64,000 nucleotides of DNA from Prolixibacteraceae bacterium. Its GTDB lineage: Bacteria > Bacteroidota > Bacteroidia > Bacteroidales > Prolixibacteraceae. Below are positions 1 through 9,040 of this stretch, piece by piece; the stretch's first letter is position 1, and every line of letters starts with the position of its first letter. Below the pieces are notes generated by a model, which did no database searches, had not been told where the DNA came from, and saw only the letters and a list, made by a program, of their open reading frames with translations. The DNA is taken from positions 49,414 through 113,413 of the forward strand of contig JAQUIJ010000019.1 in assembly GCA_028683385.1 (NCBI GenBank), read 5' to 3'. Made by a program: the position numbers and the translations under genes.

Positions 1-523
1 CAGAAATTGGCATAAAACCGCTTTCTCCAGCCTGAAAATGCAAGTGGTCAGGGGCAGAAGCTCCGCATTCCGGGCCATTGTAAAATACAGTAAATCGTTC
101 CATTGCTTTCGCCAGTTCGAGCAATGTTTTTACGTTGGGGATAAATCGCTGATCGATGTGCCGGTTACAGGAAATGGTGAAATGGATTTTAAATATCGGG
201 AACGGATTAACCAGTATCAGGAAATCGTCGCCAAAAGCAACGGCATCCTGCTCCGGAGGTCGGTTTTCGGAACACAAAAAGCATTTACGCGCAGCAATCG
301 ACTGTTTATCAACCTCTGCAACCGAAGAACGCATCCGCTCCGGATTAAATTGCGCCATGACCTGAAACCCATCGAACTGAAAACTTTTCTCCTCAACCTT
401 TTCCAATCCTTTATAGTTTGCAGCAGCCAAAGGCCACATTAACTTTTCTGCCTCAACAAACTCATGCAGAACCTGAGTTGCAGATTTATTCGTTTTTGCA
501 ATGATATCAAGCAATTGATCCAT
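1..523 (-). CDS. DUF4922 HIT-like protein, cut by the window edge
   Basis: The minus strand is open from an ATG at 521-523 to the left edge, giving 174 residues with no stop, so the C-terminus is missing. Visible motifs are a CFLC pair (Cys81, Cys84) followed by NRP, an NPFPIF segment near residue 107, an FTISCNRHID segment near 116, and PDHLHFQAG at 159-166 with His160 and His162. The CxxC plus HxHxQ pattern places it in the DUF4922 family, distant relatives of galactose-1-phosphate uridylyltransferase and HIT phosphorylases. It follows the glycosyltransferase at 582-2039 on the same strand, about 58 bases away, so the two may be co-transcribed. The substrate is unknown; a nucleotidyl transfer or phosphorolysis reaction is inferred from the fold. 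Confidence 0.85.
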   Translation of the reverse strand, partial: MDQLLDIIAKTNKSATQVLHEFVEAEKLMWPLAAANYKGLEKVEEKSFQFDGFQVMAQFNPERMRSSVAEVDKQSIAARKCFLCSENRPPEQDAVAFGDDFLILVNPFPIFKIHFTISCNRHIDQRFIPNVKTLLELAKAMERFTVFYNGPECGASAPDHLHFQAGESGFMPIS

Positions 524-537
524 ATTCGTTGGATTAC

Positions 538-570
538 AAACCTGACAGGTTTTAAGAACCTGTCAGGTTT
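538..570. repeat. Perfect palindromic intergenic repeat
   Basis: Two 14-base arms, AAACCTGACAGGTT and AACCTGTCAGGTTT, are exact reverse complements separated by five bases. The element lies between the glycosyltransferase stop and the DUF4922 start. Similar CCTGACAGG palindromes are scattered between genes of Bacteroidota. There is no U-tract after either arm, so it is a weak candidate for a terminator and more likely a REP-like element. Confidence 0.75.
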
Positions 571-581
571 AATGCATTTAA

Positions 582-2039
582 TTATTTTCCTAAATTTTTC
601 CTTGCTTTTAATTCGATGGTGCGAATGCGGTCTTTGTACAAATTGTGTCCATTCATCACCTCAATACTGAGCGAGGCATCCGAATTGTCGTCCCAACGAC
701 GGCAAAGGTAAATCGGATTATAAATTCGCCCAATCTGGTAACGGCGCGAAATGGCCAAACCAAGAGCGTAATCTTCACCATAATTGACATTGGGAACTGG
801 TATCCGGCGCAAAACCGGTGTATAAAATGCACGTGGTGCACCAAGTCCATTGATCCGGAGTGCATTATTCCGTCCATTTTCCGGCGTCCATTCTTTATGG
901 TCGATTATGCCGGGAGGAATTTCTTCCAGCGCAAAATTTACCATCTGGTAACTACCAACAACCATGGCACAATTTTGCGCATAAAATGCGTCAACCACTT
1001 GCTGAACGGTAGTTTCATCCAAATACAAATCGTCGCTGTCGAGTTGAATGGCAAATTTTCCACATTTTGGATGACTCACCGCCAAATTCCAGCAACCGCC
1101 AATACCCAAATCAGTGCGATCAGGAATAACATGAATTAAACGCTCGTCGGTAGCTGCGTACTTCTGAATGATTTCAGGTGTTCCATCAGTCGAAAAATTA
1201 TCAGCAATAATCAGGTTAAATTTGAAGTTGGTCTTTTGGGACAACACCGATTTGATGGCGTCCTCAATGGTTCGCACACGGTTTCGCACCGGAATGATAA
1301 CCGATGCTTCCACCCCGAAATCCTGCTCGTCGAACTGAATTGGCGTAAAAACAGGTTCAAGGTAAGCGCCAACATTCTTCAGGTGCTGCGTACACGCTTT
1401 TTCCATTTCAATTTGCACCGCCCGGTTTTTCGGATCAACATAATCGAATATTTTTTCGCCCGATTTCCGAAGATCCGATTCATGCTCGGTATATAAAAAC
1501 TCCGGAATGCGGAACAATTCGGCGTATTGCGAAACGCCCAAACGAAGTGCATACAATCCTGCAAAAGCAAAATCTGCGAAAATACCTTCTGCCGCTTTTT
1601 TCAGTAGCTCGGTGCGGTAAAGTATGACTGATCCAAAATTAAAATCGTCGCGCAAACTTCCTTCCTGATAATCAATCACCGGCTGATTCTCCACTTTGCC
1701 ATTTTTAACGGCCAGATAATTCGAATACACCATTCCACTCTGCGTATCGTCTGCTATTTGTACAAACCGTTCGAGAGCCAACTGGCCCAACTGAAGCGAG
1801 CTTTGTCGGGTATAAATCAGTGTATAAGGAGTATTGGTTCTGGAAGCCATTTGTTGAATGAATCTACCACTGGTCATCGAAACCGAATCCAACACTTCAA
1901 CACCTTCAATCGAACAGGTTTGTTCCGGATTTTTTACCACAATAATACTCGAAACCAGTTCCGATTTTTGCAATTCGAGAACCGTTGCAAGCGTTTCAGC
2001 TTGCGTTCCGAATGGAATAAAACAGGTAATTTTTTTCAT
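582..2039 (-). CDS. Glycosyltransferase family 2, two-part protein
   Basis: 485 residues starting at an ATG. The C-terminal half is a GT-A domain: VSVIIPVRNR-type start (ASVIIPVRNRVRTIEDAI, near 245), an IIADNFSTDGT segment, and a LDSDDLY motif that supplies the metal- and nucleotide-sugar-binding aspartates. A GEDYALGLAISRR segment near the C-terminus matches the usual acceptor-side ED motif. The N-terminal ~230 residues look like a degenerate second GT-A domain (MKKITCFIPFG, then IIVVKNPEQ) without a clear DxD. There is no signal peptide or membrane segment, so it should act in the cytoplasm. Sugar donor and acceptor cannot be read from the sequence. DUF4922 lies directly downstream on the same strand. 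Confidence 0.85.
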   Translation of the reverse strand: MKKITCFIPFGTQAETLATVLELQKSELVSSIIVVKNPEQTCSIEGVEVLDSVSMTSGRFIQQMASRTNTPYTLIYTRQSSLQLGQLALERFVQIADDTQSGMVYSNYLAVKNGKVENQPVIDYQEGSLRDDFNFGSVILYRTELLKKAAEGIFADFAFAGLYALRLGVSQYAELFRIPEFLYTEHESDLRKSGEKIFDYVDPKNRAVQIEMEKACTQHLKNVGAYLEPVFTPIQFDEQDFGVEASVIIPVRNRVRTIEDAIKSVLSQKTNFKFNLIIADNFSTDGTPEIIQKYAATDERLIHVIPDRTDLGIGGCWNLAVSHPKCGKFAIQLDSDDLYLDETTVQQVVDAFYAQNCAMVVGSYQMVNFALEEIPPGIIDHKEWTPENGRNNALRINGLGAPRAFYTPVLRRIPVPNVNYGEDYALGLAISRRYQIGRIYNPIYLCRRWDDNSDASLSIEVMNGHNLYKDRIRTIELKARKNLGK

Positions 2040-2195
2040 TTCTATAATTATTTGACATTAAAATCGATATAATGACCGTTCGCGTTCGACTGAGCTCACG
2101 CCGAAGTCTAAAGCGCAACGGCAAAGGAAAATGGTTCGTTCCTACGGAACTTTTTAATCATGACAACCTTTGTTCTGTCTGCGACTGAACACTGA

Positions 2196-5100
2196 TCACT
2201 TCATTCCCCAATATTTCAGAATCTCTCCGATCACCTGCGTCCGTTCATCATCCGTCGTTATGGTTTCAAAAGGAAATCCCATTACCACTGTGTGATAATT
2301 TCCGTCAAAACAAACGCCGGCAGTTTTGTTGTTGCCTTTGTACCTAAAAAGTACTTTGGCGTTTTCGCCTTTTGGTTCAATTGCATCGGGCGATTCAACC
2401 TTATAAATTTTCGGGTTGTATTCCTGAACAAAATGCATTTCGGAAGGAAAATCAGCTTTCACTGCATTCACCGGATACACGCAACCGCTTCTGCTGGCGT
2501 GATTGGTCATCTGTTTAAAATGCAACACATCGGCGGCAAAATGCCGGGCAAGCGTATCGCCACAAAGTTCCAGGTCGGTTCCAATGTAAGCTCCCGACAA
2601 AAATAGCTTTGCATTTTCGCCTGAAGTGAACCCAGAAATAGCCTGGCGCATTTCAGGAGTAAAAAGTGAAAAATCTTTTTTCTGAAGTCCGAAAAGCGGT
2701 CGGGTTGTTTTTTCTTCACCGAAAATGAGGTCAAGCGCTGAAAAATCGGATGCATTCCAGTTCTTCTGTTCGAACGCTTCATCGCTCATCGAAATAAATC
2801 CCAGCCCATTGTTTCGGAATGCCCGACCATGAACCAGCGGATAATCGAACGAATTTCCCTGAACAATGCGTGTTTCCTGATCAGAATGACTCGAACCAAA
2901 GCCTGAATCATCGTCGTCTCTCCATTGCGAATTTCGGTTAAAATCGTATTGTTTGCCAATAAATGCAAGATCCGTTTTATCGGCAACACCCTCATCTTCA
3001 CCCATCCGGAATCCGGCTTCCTTTCCATTGTCATAGGTTGCTGGTCCGCAAATGCGGTCGAAGGCATTCACAATCAGAACGGGTTTCTTGCCGTCGGTTG
3101 GCAAGCTGCAAGCCAGTATTTCAGATGGAAAACTTTCGCCGCCTTCGTTCATTGCTGTAATCTTGAAACTGTAAACCACACCCGGTTTTAAATCGCTGCA
3201 CAAATAAGTTGACTCGTGCACTTCAATGCCATTATCGAATCCACCATTTTCAATCCGGGTATATATTTTATGCGATTTAGCGACTGCTGTCGGCTCAAGT
3301 TCATCGGCCACCGGAGCCCACGACAAACGCACATTCCGTCCTTCCATTTTCATTTGGAAATGATCGACAGGCAACGGCTGTACCACATATTTTTGTCCGT
3401 TCTGAAAGGCTAAAAACTTCAGTATTCCCTTGTAATAAGCCCGGCTCACATCGAACTTAAAACGTGGGTCATAAGCCAGCGCCATATCAGCAAAATTTTG
3501 GTGCGACAATAATTCGGAAAGAACTGTCGGAACTTTTGGGCGGGCTGCTTCCGAATATTGTTTGTTCCACATTCCACGGCGAGTCCACTGCGGAAAATAC
3601 AATTTCTGAAGGTCGCCAACCACCTGCGATTGCACAATATCGGCTAAATCACGGCTCGCCCATCTCGACTGTCCGTTTTTAAACGAGTCAGGTCCATTGG
3701 TAGTATCATAAATCATTAAAGTCCCGATAATGGTGCTATCTGGCGTAGTTCCGGCATCGGTATGAAACGCCAGAGCCATGTCAACCGGAATTCCCAAACC
3801 TTTCACTTCCGGATTTGCAGTTGGTCCATTTGGAGCGCCCAGCAGGTAATTCACCCATTCGCCGCGACTCTGGTAATCGTCTTTATAATCGTTCTTCCCG
3901 GCTTCGCGTTTGGCAAAAGCAGCAGCATCTTTCCCACGGTTCGAATAATCGACCTTCACTTTGTTCAGGATATAAACCAGCGTATCGGGCATGCCTGCAT
4001 ATTGCAAATAATAGCGCGCGCCTTCCTGATATCTGGGGCGCTGGCTGGCAAATGGCAACCATTTCGACGAATCCAGAGCAAATCCCTGAGCATCGCGTAG
4101 TTTCAGTAACTGATCCATATCGCCGGCTCTTCCACGAACCACATTTCCCATTCCGCCGCCCAATCGAACCGCATCAACAGAAACAAGTTTGCCGGTTTCA
4201 TTCGACTGATTGCTCAATTCAATTTTGCCGTTCATTCCTTTTTCGAACTGAAATGTTCCCAGGTAAATCCAGGTTCCGCCGCCGATGGTCTGGTTCACCA
4301 AAAACTCAGTTTTTCCTCCTGAATGAAAAACCGTATAATGCGCATCAGTAACATTTTCATCATTCTGTACATAGGAAATGTACACTGCATATTGTCCTGA
4401 TTCAGGAATTTCAGGCGTATAAACAACTTGCGATGTGGCATTTCTATTGGCCATCATTTGTCGTGTTCCGCCCATCTGGAAAGGATTTTCGCCTTCAAGC
4501 AGAAACGGTACTTTCAGTCCGAATCCACTTTCTTTTCCATCCTGAAGTGCTTCACCTAATTCCTGATACGTGGAACCTTTGGTTGAGCCATCAGCATCAA
4601 TGATGACTTCATGCTTCTGGGTATCTCTTTCGCGCGGAAGGAAAACCTGAGCTCCCGCATTTTCAAGCATTGGCGCGATGTACGGAACCACAAAACTCAT
4701 CGTCCAAATGTCTTCAACAGTCAGGAAAACACGGGCGCGTTGCCATTCCCAGCGATCGAGCGTATTTTCGTAATACCAGCCGTGACTGTGCCACAGCGCG
4801 ATGTTTCTGTTGCTCAATCCCTCCGGAAAGTTGGCGTTTGCCGAGATGTTACGAACAACTGGCAGTTTCGTATTTACGGACTGACTCAACCGTTTGGCAT
4901 CGATGGCAACCGATTGATCCCGATAAATGTTTGGAATTAATTCGTGAATTTCCTTGCCCATACTTTCGATGGAAACCGAATAGTTGCGAAATCTTCGTCC
5001 AAGCAAATCTTCATACCAATTGTAAAATTCTGTAGTATTTTCAAGCCTGAAAGGGATATAGGCAAATGTCTCTTTCATTCCCAGTTTCACTTTTTTCGAC

Positions 5101-5303
5101 TGAACATCGACTAAAACCGTATCGATCTTAAACTTATAATCTGTTCCTACCGAAGCTTTTTGGGCAAATGCTGTAGATGCCTTATTCGCTTTTTTCAGGA
5201 AACGACTGGATTTATCGGCTTTTGTTGTTCCTGTTATCAGGCAAAAGAATAATAAAGCAATTCCTATTTTCAAGGAATATTTATTTATGAAAGATGTATT
5301 CAT
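2196..5303 (-). CDS. Secreted amidase_3-like protein with golvesin insert and Fn3 domain
   Basis: The start is placed at the ATG at 5303, because a signal peptide follows it (LKIGIALLFFCLITGTTKA). An in-frame upstream extension to 5492 only translates a dispersed repeat. The 1035-residue product shows an N-acetylmuramoyl-L-alanine amidase (Amidase_3) pattern in pieces: LWHSHGWYYE (about 170-179), LPRERD (222-227), ALAFHTDAG (510-518) and LSELLSHQNF (595-604). A golvesin-like beta domain (about 292-384) interrupts it. A fibronectin type III module follows (about 642-735), then a roughly 300-residue alpha/beta C-terminal domain beginning KPVLIVNAFDR. Bacteroidota relatives are often labelled xanthan lyase. 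I infer a periplasmic or exported cell-wall hydrolase; the downstream transporter and acyltransferase genes fit amino-sugar salvage. Confidence 0.75.
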   Translation of the reverse strand: MNTSFINKYSLKIGIALLFFCLITGTTKADKSSRFLKKANKASTAFAQKASVGTDYKFKIDTVLVDVQSKKVKLGMKETFAYIPFRLENTTEFYNWYEDLLGRRFRNYSVSIESMGKEIHELIPNIYRDQSVAIDAKRLSQSVNTKLPVVRNISANANFPEGLSNRNIALWHSHGWYYENTLDRWEWQRARVFLTVEDIWTMSFVVPYIAPMLENAGAQVFLPRERDTQKHEVIIDADGSTKGSTYQELGEALQDGKESGFGLKVPFLLEGENPFQMGGTRQMMANRNATSQVVYTPEIPESGQYAVYISYVQNDENVTDAHYTVFHSGGKTEFLVNQTIGGGTWIYLGTFQFEKGMNGKIELSNQSNETGKLVSVDAVRLGGGMGNVVRGRAGDMDQLLKLRDAQGFALDSSKWLPFASQRPRYQEGARYYLQYAGMPDTLVYILNKVKVDYSNRGKDAAAFAKREAGKNDYKDDYQSRGEWVNYLLGAPNGPTANPEVKGLGIPVDMALAFHTDAGTTPDSTIIGTLMIYDTTNGPDSFKNGQSRWASRDLADIVQSQVVGDLQKLYFPQWTRRGMWNKQYSEAARPKVPTVLSELLSHQNFADMALAYDPRFKFDVSRAYYKGILKFLAFQNGQKYVVQPLPVDHFQMKMEGRNVRLSWAPVADELEPTAVAKSHKIYTRIENGGFDNGIEVHESTYLCSDLKPGVVYSFKITAMNEGGESFPSEILACSLPTDGKKPVLIVNAFDRICGPATYDNGKEAGFRMGEDEGVADKTDLAFIGKQYDFNRNSQWRDDDDSGFGSSHSDQETRIVQGNSFDYPLVHGRAFRNNGLGFISMSDEAFEQKNWNASDFSALDLIFGEEKTTRPLFGLQKKDFSLFTPEMRQAISGFTSGENAKLFLSGAYIGTDLELCGDTLARHFAADVLHFKQMTNHASRSGCVYPVNAVKADFPSEMHFVQEYNPKIYKVESPDAIEPKGENAKVLFRYKGNNKTAGVCFDGNYHTVVMGFPFETITTDDERTQVIGEILKYWGMK

Positions 5304-5344
5304 TCCGTCCGAAATAAGATTTGAGCTTTTAGCAAGTTCAACGC

Positions 5345-5445
5345 GCGGACGGTGGAATTGATGATCCTTTAACCCGGAGTGTCGTTCCTTCGTCACTTGC
5401 CCCGGGCTATTGATATAAAGCCCTTTCAGGGCAATAAACAACTGC
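5345..5445. repeat. Dispersed Bacteroidota-type repeat upstream of the amidase gene
   Basis: The stretch contains nested small hairpins, for example GCCCT-TTC-AGGGC at 5420-5432 and a GGGCT/AGCCC pair at 5404-5408 and 5419-5423. It reads as a high-GC element unlike the flanks. It stays open in the amidase frame, producing a spurious 63-residue N-terminal extension (FIALKGLYINSPG-like peptide). Such peptides occur in over-called genes of this phylum. No terminator-like U-tract is seen. Confidence 0.55.
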
Positions 5446-5554
5446 CTTTGATTGCCTTCAAATTTTATCATTTTATCAATTCGTTCATTCATGTATATAC
5501 TTTAACAAATCGCAACCCAATCTTTCCCCCATTTGGGGGAATAAGAAGGGGGCT

Positions 5555-6664
5555 TTATACTTTTATAAATATCTTCCTTTTATACAGCACATAACCAATC
5601 ATCCAAAAGAACACCACATGTGCAATGGCGTAAAGCAAAGAACCATTAATGTCGCCTGCCAACGGTAGAAAAACATCACGATAAAGTTTGGCCGAACCAC
5701 TGATGACTTTTCCATCGGGATCGGTAAACTGAACCAAGCGTCCCAATGTTTTAGCCCACAATCCGGAGAGCGCGAAGATGAACAGCGGGTTCATCCCAAA
5801 TACCACGAAAAATGAAGTCCATCTGGAATAGCCTTTTAAGTCGATGATCCAGATCAACAAAGCCAATACTGAACACGCCCATCCTGCGGTATAAAGAACA
5901 TACGAACTGCTCCAGATTGCTTTATTAATCGGGAAGAAAAAGCCCCAAAGCAAGCCAGAAGCAACCGCGACAATACCAACAAGCAATAATTTTTTTGGTA
6001 CCGAAGTCTTTTCGGCTTCTTTCACAACTGAGCCAATTAAATAACCCAGAATTACAGTCACCACTGCCGGTATCGTGCTTAGCAGCCCTTCCGGATCAAA
6101 CGGGATTCCAAATCCTTTATACAGATGAGTAACTCCGAGAACCGCAGAATCAAATGAAATGGTCGCATTTCCCTCAAGCGAAAAAGGATCGGAACCTCCC
6201 AAAACATACATTAATCCCCAATAAAAAAGCAGAATCGCGAAACCAATGTAAGGCAAATACTTGCGTGGAGAGGCCAGAACGATTACTGCACCAATTCCAT
6301 AAGCCAGCGCAATTCGCTGCAAAACGCCCATAATGCGCAGCTTCGAATAATCGGTTGCCCATTGTGGAAATGAATTAAGGAACAGGCCAATGGCAAAAAT
6401 CAGGAGTGTCCGTTTACCTATTTTCAGGAGCGATTCTTTATTCAACGTATTTCCGTACTTCGAGAAAGAGAAGAACATGGAAACCCCGACCACAAAGAGA
6501 AAGAACGGAAAAACCAAATCGGTGGGTGTACATCCGTTCCATTTGGCATGTTCCAAAGGCGCATAAATATGAGTCCAACTCCCGGGATTATTCACCAGGA
6601 TCATCAAAGCGACGGTCATGCCGCGCAGAACATCAAGAGCGAGGTAACGTTGCGTTGTCTTCAT
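5555..6664 (-). CDS. nagX: NagX-like membrane acyltransferase (DUF5009/HGSNAT family)
   Basis: 369 residues with about ten hydrophobic segments. The N-terminal YLALDVLRGMTVALMILVNN and the WNGCTPTDLVFPFFLFVVG block with SM are the hallmark of the heparan-alpha-glucosaminide N-acetyltransferase/NagX family. The histidine/aspartate-rich loop between the first membrane segments includes WTHIYAPLEHAKWNG. Characterised relatives move acetyl groups across a membrane onto glucosamine, and bacterial NagX genes sit with GlcNAc or peptidoglycan salvage genes. The start overlaps the end of the upstream symporter by 32 bases, so the two are translationally linked. The gene is followed by the amidase gene. 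The exact amino sugar is inferred from context only. Confidence 0.8.
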   Translation of the reverse strand: MKTTQRYLALDVLRGMTVALMILVNNPGSWTHIYAPLEHAKWNGCTPTDLVFPFFLFVVGVSMFFSFSKYGNTLNKESLLKIGKRTLLIFAIGLFLNSFPQWATDYSKLRIMGVLQRIALAYGIGAVIVLASPRKYLPYIGFAILLFYWGLMYVLGGSDPFSLEGNATISFDSAVLGVTHLYKGFGIPFDPEGLLSTIPAVVTVILGYLIGSVVKEAEKTSVPKKLLLVGIVAVASGLLWGFFFPINKAIWSSSYVLYTAGWACSVLALLIWIIDLKGYSRWTSFFVVFGMNPLFIFALSGLWAKTLGRLVQFTDPDGKVISGSAKLYRDVFLPLAGDINGSLLYAIAHVVFFWMIGYVLYKRKIFIKV

Positions 6665-8108
6665 TCGGTATATTTTGTTTTTTAGTTAGTAGCAGCAAAC
6701 CCACAAACATGATCAGCCCATTCAGGAGCAACAATTCGAAGCCAAATTTATACCCGCCCAACCAGGCTTCGGAATTGGCGTTGATGATGTAGGTTAGTAC
6801 CGGCGACAGCAATCCAACCAGCGGAACGTAGCGGTCATTCACCTTTTTCTTCGTCAGTATTCCGAAAGCAAAAAGGCCAAGCAGCGGGCCGTACGTGTAC
6901 CCGGCGACTTTGAAAACTGCGGTAACCACGCTTTCATCGTTGATGATCCTGAAAAGCACAATCACCAAAAACATCAGGATTGAAAAACCAACATGAACTT
7001 TGATCCGGGTAAATTTGCTCTCTGGCTTTTTCGTATCCAGGTTCAGAAAGTCAATGCAGAACGAAGTTGTCAGAGCTGTTAATGCTGAGTCGGAGCTTGA
7101 ATACGTGACTGAAACAATGCCCAGTAAAAACAATATCCCAGCAAAAGTTCCAAAATAATTCAAGGCCAAAAGCGGGAAAAAATCGTCGGTTTTCTCCGGA
7201 ATGGCAATTCCCTGTTGTTGGGCGAAAACATAAAGCAAAACACCAAGACTCAGGAATAACACATTGACAACAATAAATGCCAGACTAAACCAAAACAGGT
7301 TTTTCTGGGCATCGTGCTTATTTTTACACGTCAAACTCTTCTGCATAATGTCCTGATCCAAACCATTCATCACAATTACAATTCCAAGTCCGGACAGGAA
7401 TTGCTTGAAGAAATTAGTTTTCGAACGCCAATCCCAGTCGAAAATTTTACTGAAAGGGTGCTCGTCGATGACTTTAACCATCTTAAACGCACTCAAATCA
7501 AGTTGCCTCGATATGATGAAAATTGTTAATACCAAAGAAGCAAGCAAAAAAGTAGTTTGAAGTGAGTCAGTCCAGATGATGGTTTTAATCCCGGCGCGAA
7601 ATGTATAAGCCAAAATCATAAAAATAGCAATGGCAACGGTTACCGCGAAAGGAATTCCAAGCGCATCGAAAAAAGCAAGTTGCAGCACTCCGGCTACCAG
7701 ATACATGCGAAATGCCGCACCAATAGTGCGCGAAACAAGGAAAAAGAATGAGCCTGTTTTATACGACCGCACACCAAATCGCTGATCGAGATAAGTGTAA
7801 ATTGAAATGAGTTGCAGTTTGTAATAAAGTGGGATAAGTACCAAAGCAACCACCCAGTAACCGGCAAAGTTACCCAGCAGAAATTGCAGGTAAGTCCAAC
7901 CAGAACGACCAACCTCTCCCGGAACTGAAATAAAGGTTACTCCTGAAATCGTGGTTCCAATCATGGCAAAAGCCACCATGTACCATTTGGATTTGCGGTT
8001 TCCGGTGAAAAATGTTTCGTTGTTCACATTCTTCGAGGTTAAATATGAAATGCCAAACAGCAATCCAAAAAAACAAACCAGCACTATAAATAAAATGGTT
8101 GTACTCAT
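6633..8108 (-). CDS. Sodium:solute symporter (SSS/SLC5 family)
   Basis: 491 residues and about thirteen hydrophobic segments, the normal size for the family. Recognisable pieces are NRKSKWYMVAFAMIGTTISGVTF (sodium-binding start, FTGNRK), SVPGEVGRSGWTYLQ, a YLDQRFG segment and a GIVSVTYSSSDSALTALTTSF stretch in the eighth core helix. It should import a small solute with sodium across the inner membrane. Its neighbours are a NagX-like acyltransferase (overlapping), an amidase, and a divergent sugar kinase plus MurNAc-6-phosphate etherase. This makes MurNAc, GlcNAc or a related amino sugar the likely substrate, but the sequence does not prove it. Confidence 0.85.
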   Translation of the reverse strand: MSTTILFIVLVCFFGLLFGISYLTSKNVNNETFFTGNRKSKWYMVAFAMIGTTISGVTFISVPGEVGRSGWTYLQFLLGNFAGYWVVALVLIPLYYKLQLISIYTYLDQRFGVRSYKTGSFFFLVSRTIGAAFRMYLVAGVLQLAFFDALGIPFAVTVAIAIFMILAYTFRAGIKTIIWTDSLQTTFLLASLVLTIFIISRQLDLSAFKMVKVIDEHPFSKIFDWDWRSKTNFFKQFLSGLGIVIVMNGLDQDIMQKSLTCKNKHDAQKNLFWFSLAFIVVNVLFLSLGVLLYVFAQQQGIAIPEKTDDFFPLLALNYFGTFAGILFLLGIVSVTYSSSDSALTALTTSFCIDFLNLDTKKPESKFTRIKVHVGFSILMFLVIVLFRIINDESVVTAVFKVAGYTYGPLLGLFAFGILTKKKVNDRYVPLVGLLSPVLTYIINANSEAWLGGYKFGFELLLLNGLIMFVGLLLLTKKQNIPNEDNATLPRS

Positions 8109-8449
8109 TTAATTCGTTTCAATGATCAAAAAAACTCGCAACTCATTAATAATTCTATTTTATGACTCTCTGGTTACTTACCTAATTCTAAAATCGGAGG
8201 GGCTTTGCCCCTTGCCCCCAATTCCTTTTTTGTCTTGACACAAAAAAGGAATCAAAAAAGGTCAAGACTGTGCCCGCTTCGCTCGAAAAACTAACGTTCA
8301 ATGGCTAAAATCTTTTAAACTCGCCTGACGGCTCAAACAGAAAAGATTTTTTAACGCCGTCTTCACTTGTTTTTCGGCTCACCGGCCAAGGCCAGACGCC
8401 ACCAACAAGAACCATTTCCATTTTAGGTAAAATACCTGACATTCATTTT
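8109..8449. other. Gene-free 341-base spacer with a repeat-type hairpin
   Basis: No credible reading frame is present. The spacer holds a perfect inverted repeat, ATTCCTTTTTTGT at 8221-8233 and ACAAAAAAGGAAT at 8240-8252 with a six-base loop, followed by a partial copy of the right arm (AAAAAAGGTCAAGAC). A GGGGCTTTGCCCC palindrome precedes it. The GCCCGCTTCGCTCG block after it is typical of dispersed repeats in Bacteroidota. The hairpin could also act as a terminator for the DJ-1 gene on the opposite side; the direction is unclear. Confidence 0.6.
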
Positions 8450-9031
8450 CTATTTTTCGAAACCCATGATCGACCGGATATAATCAGCATTCATTTTTGA
8501 AGTCAGCAACTCCAGCAACAATATCGCTACATCAACCGCTGTTGATGGATTCCATGATGTTATGATGTTGTCGTCAATCACAATCGGCTGATTAATTACC
8601 TGAACACCAAAACTCTTCAATGCATCGCGTCGAACCGGATTTTTATAGGTCGTACCTTTTTTATCCTTCAGGATGCCACTCTTGCCAACCGGCAAAGCTG
8701 CTACACAAATGGATGCGACAATCTTGTCTTTCGCTTTAAATGTCCGGATCAAGTCCAGAAACTTCTCATCGTAAGCATCTTTGTAAAAATTATACTCCTC
8801 AAATCCGCCGGGAATAGCCAAAGCATCAAACGAATCAACGTCAATTTCGCCAATCTGATAATCAACAATGAATCTCTGATTGAATGAACTTCGTATTTCC
8901 TTTCTCAATCCACCGGTAAATAGTTCCGTTGAATGATCGCCATCTACAAGATTCCATCCAATTACATCAATGAAAACACTTGCTTCAAACGTTTCAAAAC
9001 CATCGGCCAACAACAATAAAACTCGTTTCAT
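8450..9031 (-). CDS. DJ-1/PfpI family protein
   Basis: 193 residues, the normal length for the family. The N-terminal KRVLLLLADGFETFEASVFID contains the conserved acidic residue, a LAIPGGFEEY segment follows near residue 71, and the nucleophile-elbow cysteine is Cys109 in VASICVAALPVG. A late SWNPSTAVDVAILLLELL stretch matches the family C-terminus. Members include deglycase-like, chaperone-like and amidotransferase-like proteins; the activity here cannot be assigned. It ends about 340 bases upstream of the symporter and begins 9 bases after the transglutaminase-like gene's stop, on the same strand, so it is probably the second gene of a pair with that lipoprotein. Confidence 0.85.
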   Translation of the reverse strand: MKRVLLLLADGFETFEASVFIDVIGWNLVDGDHSTELFTGGLRKEIRSSFNQRFIVDYQIGEIDVDSFDALAIPGGFEEYNFYKDAYDEKFLDLIRTFKAKDKIVASICVAALPVGKSGILKDKKGTTYKNPVRRDALKSFGVQVINQPIVIDDNIITSWNPSTAVDVAILLLELLTSKMNADYIRSIMGFEK

Positions 9032-9040
9032 TTTCGGGTA

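Noticed and set aside
38..442. 134-codon plus-strand open frame at the left end
   Set aside because: It is the antisense of the DUF4922 gene, whose CxxC and HxHxQ motifs are clear on the minus strand.
6633..6664. 32-base overlap between symporter and acyltransferase as a frameshift
   Set aside because: Both proteins have full-length, family-typical ends, so the overlap reflects translational coupling and not an error.
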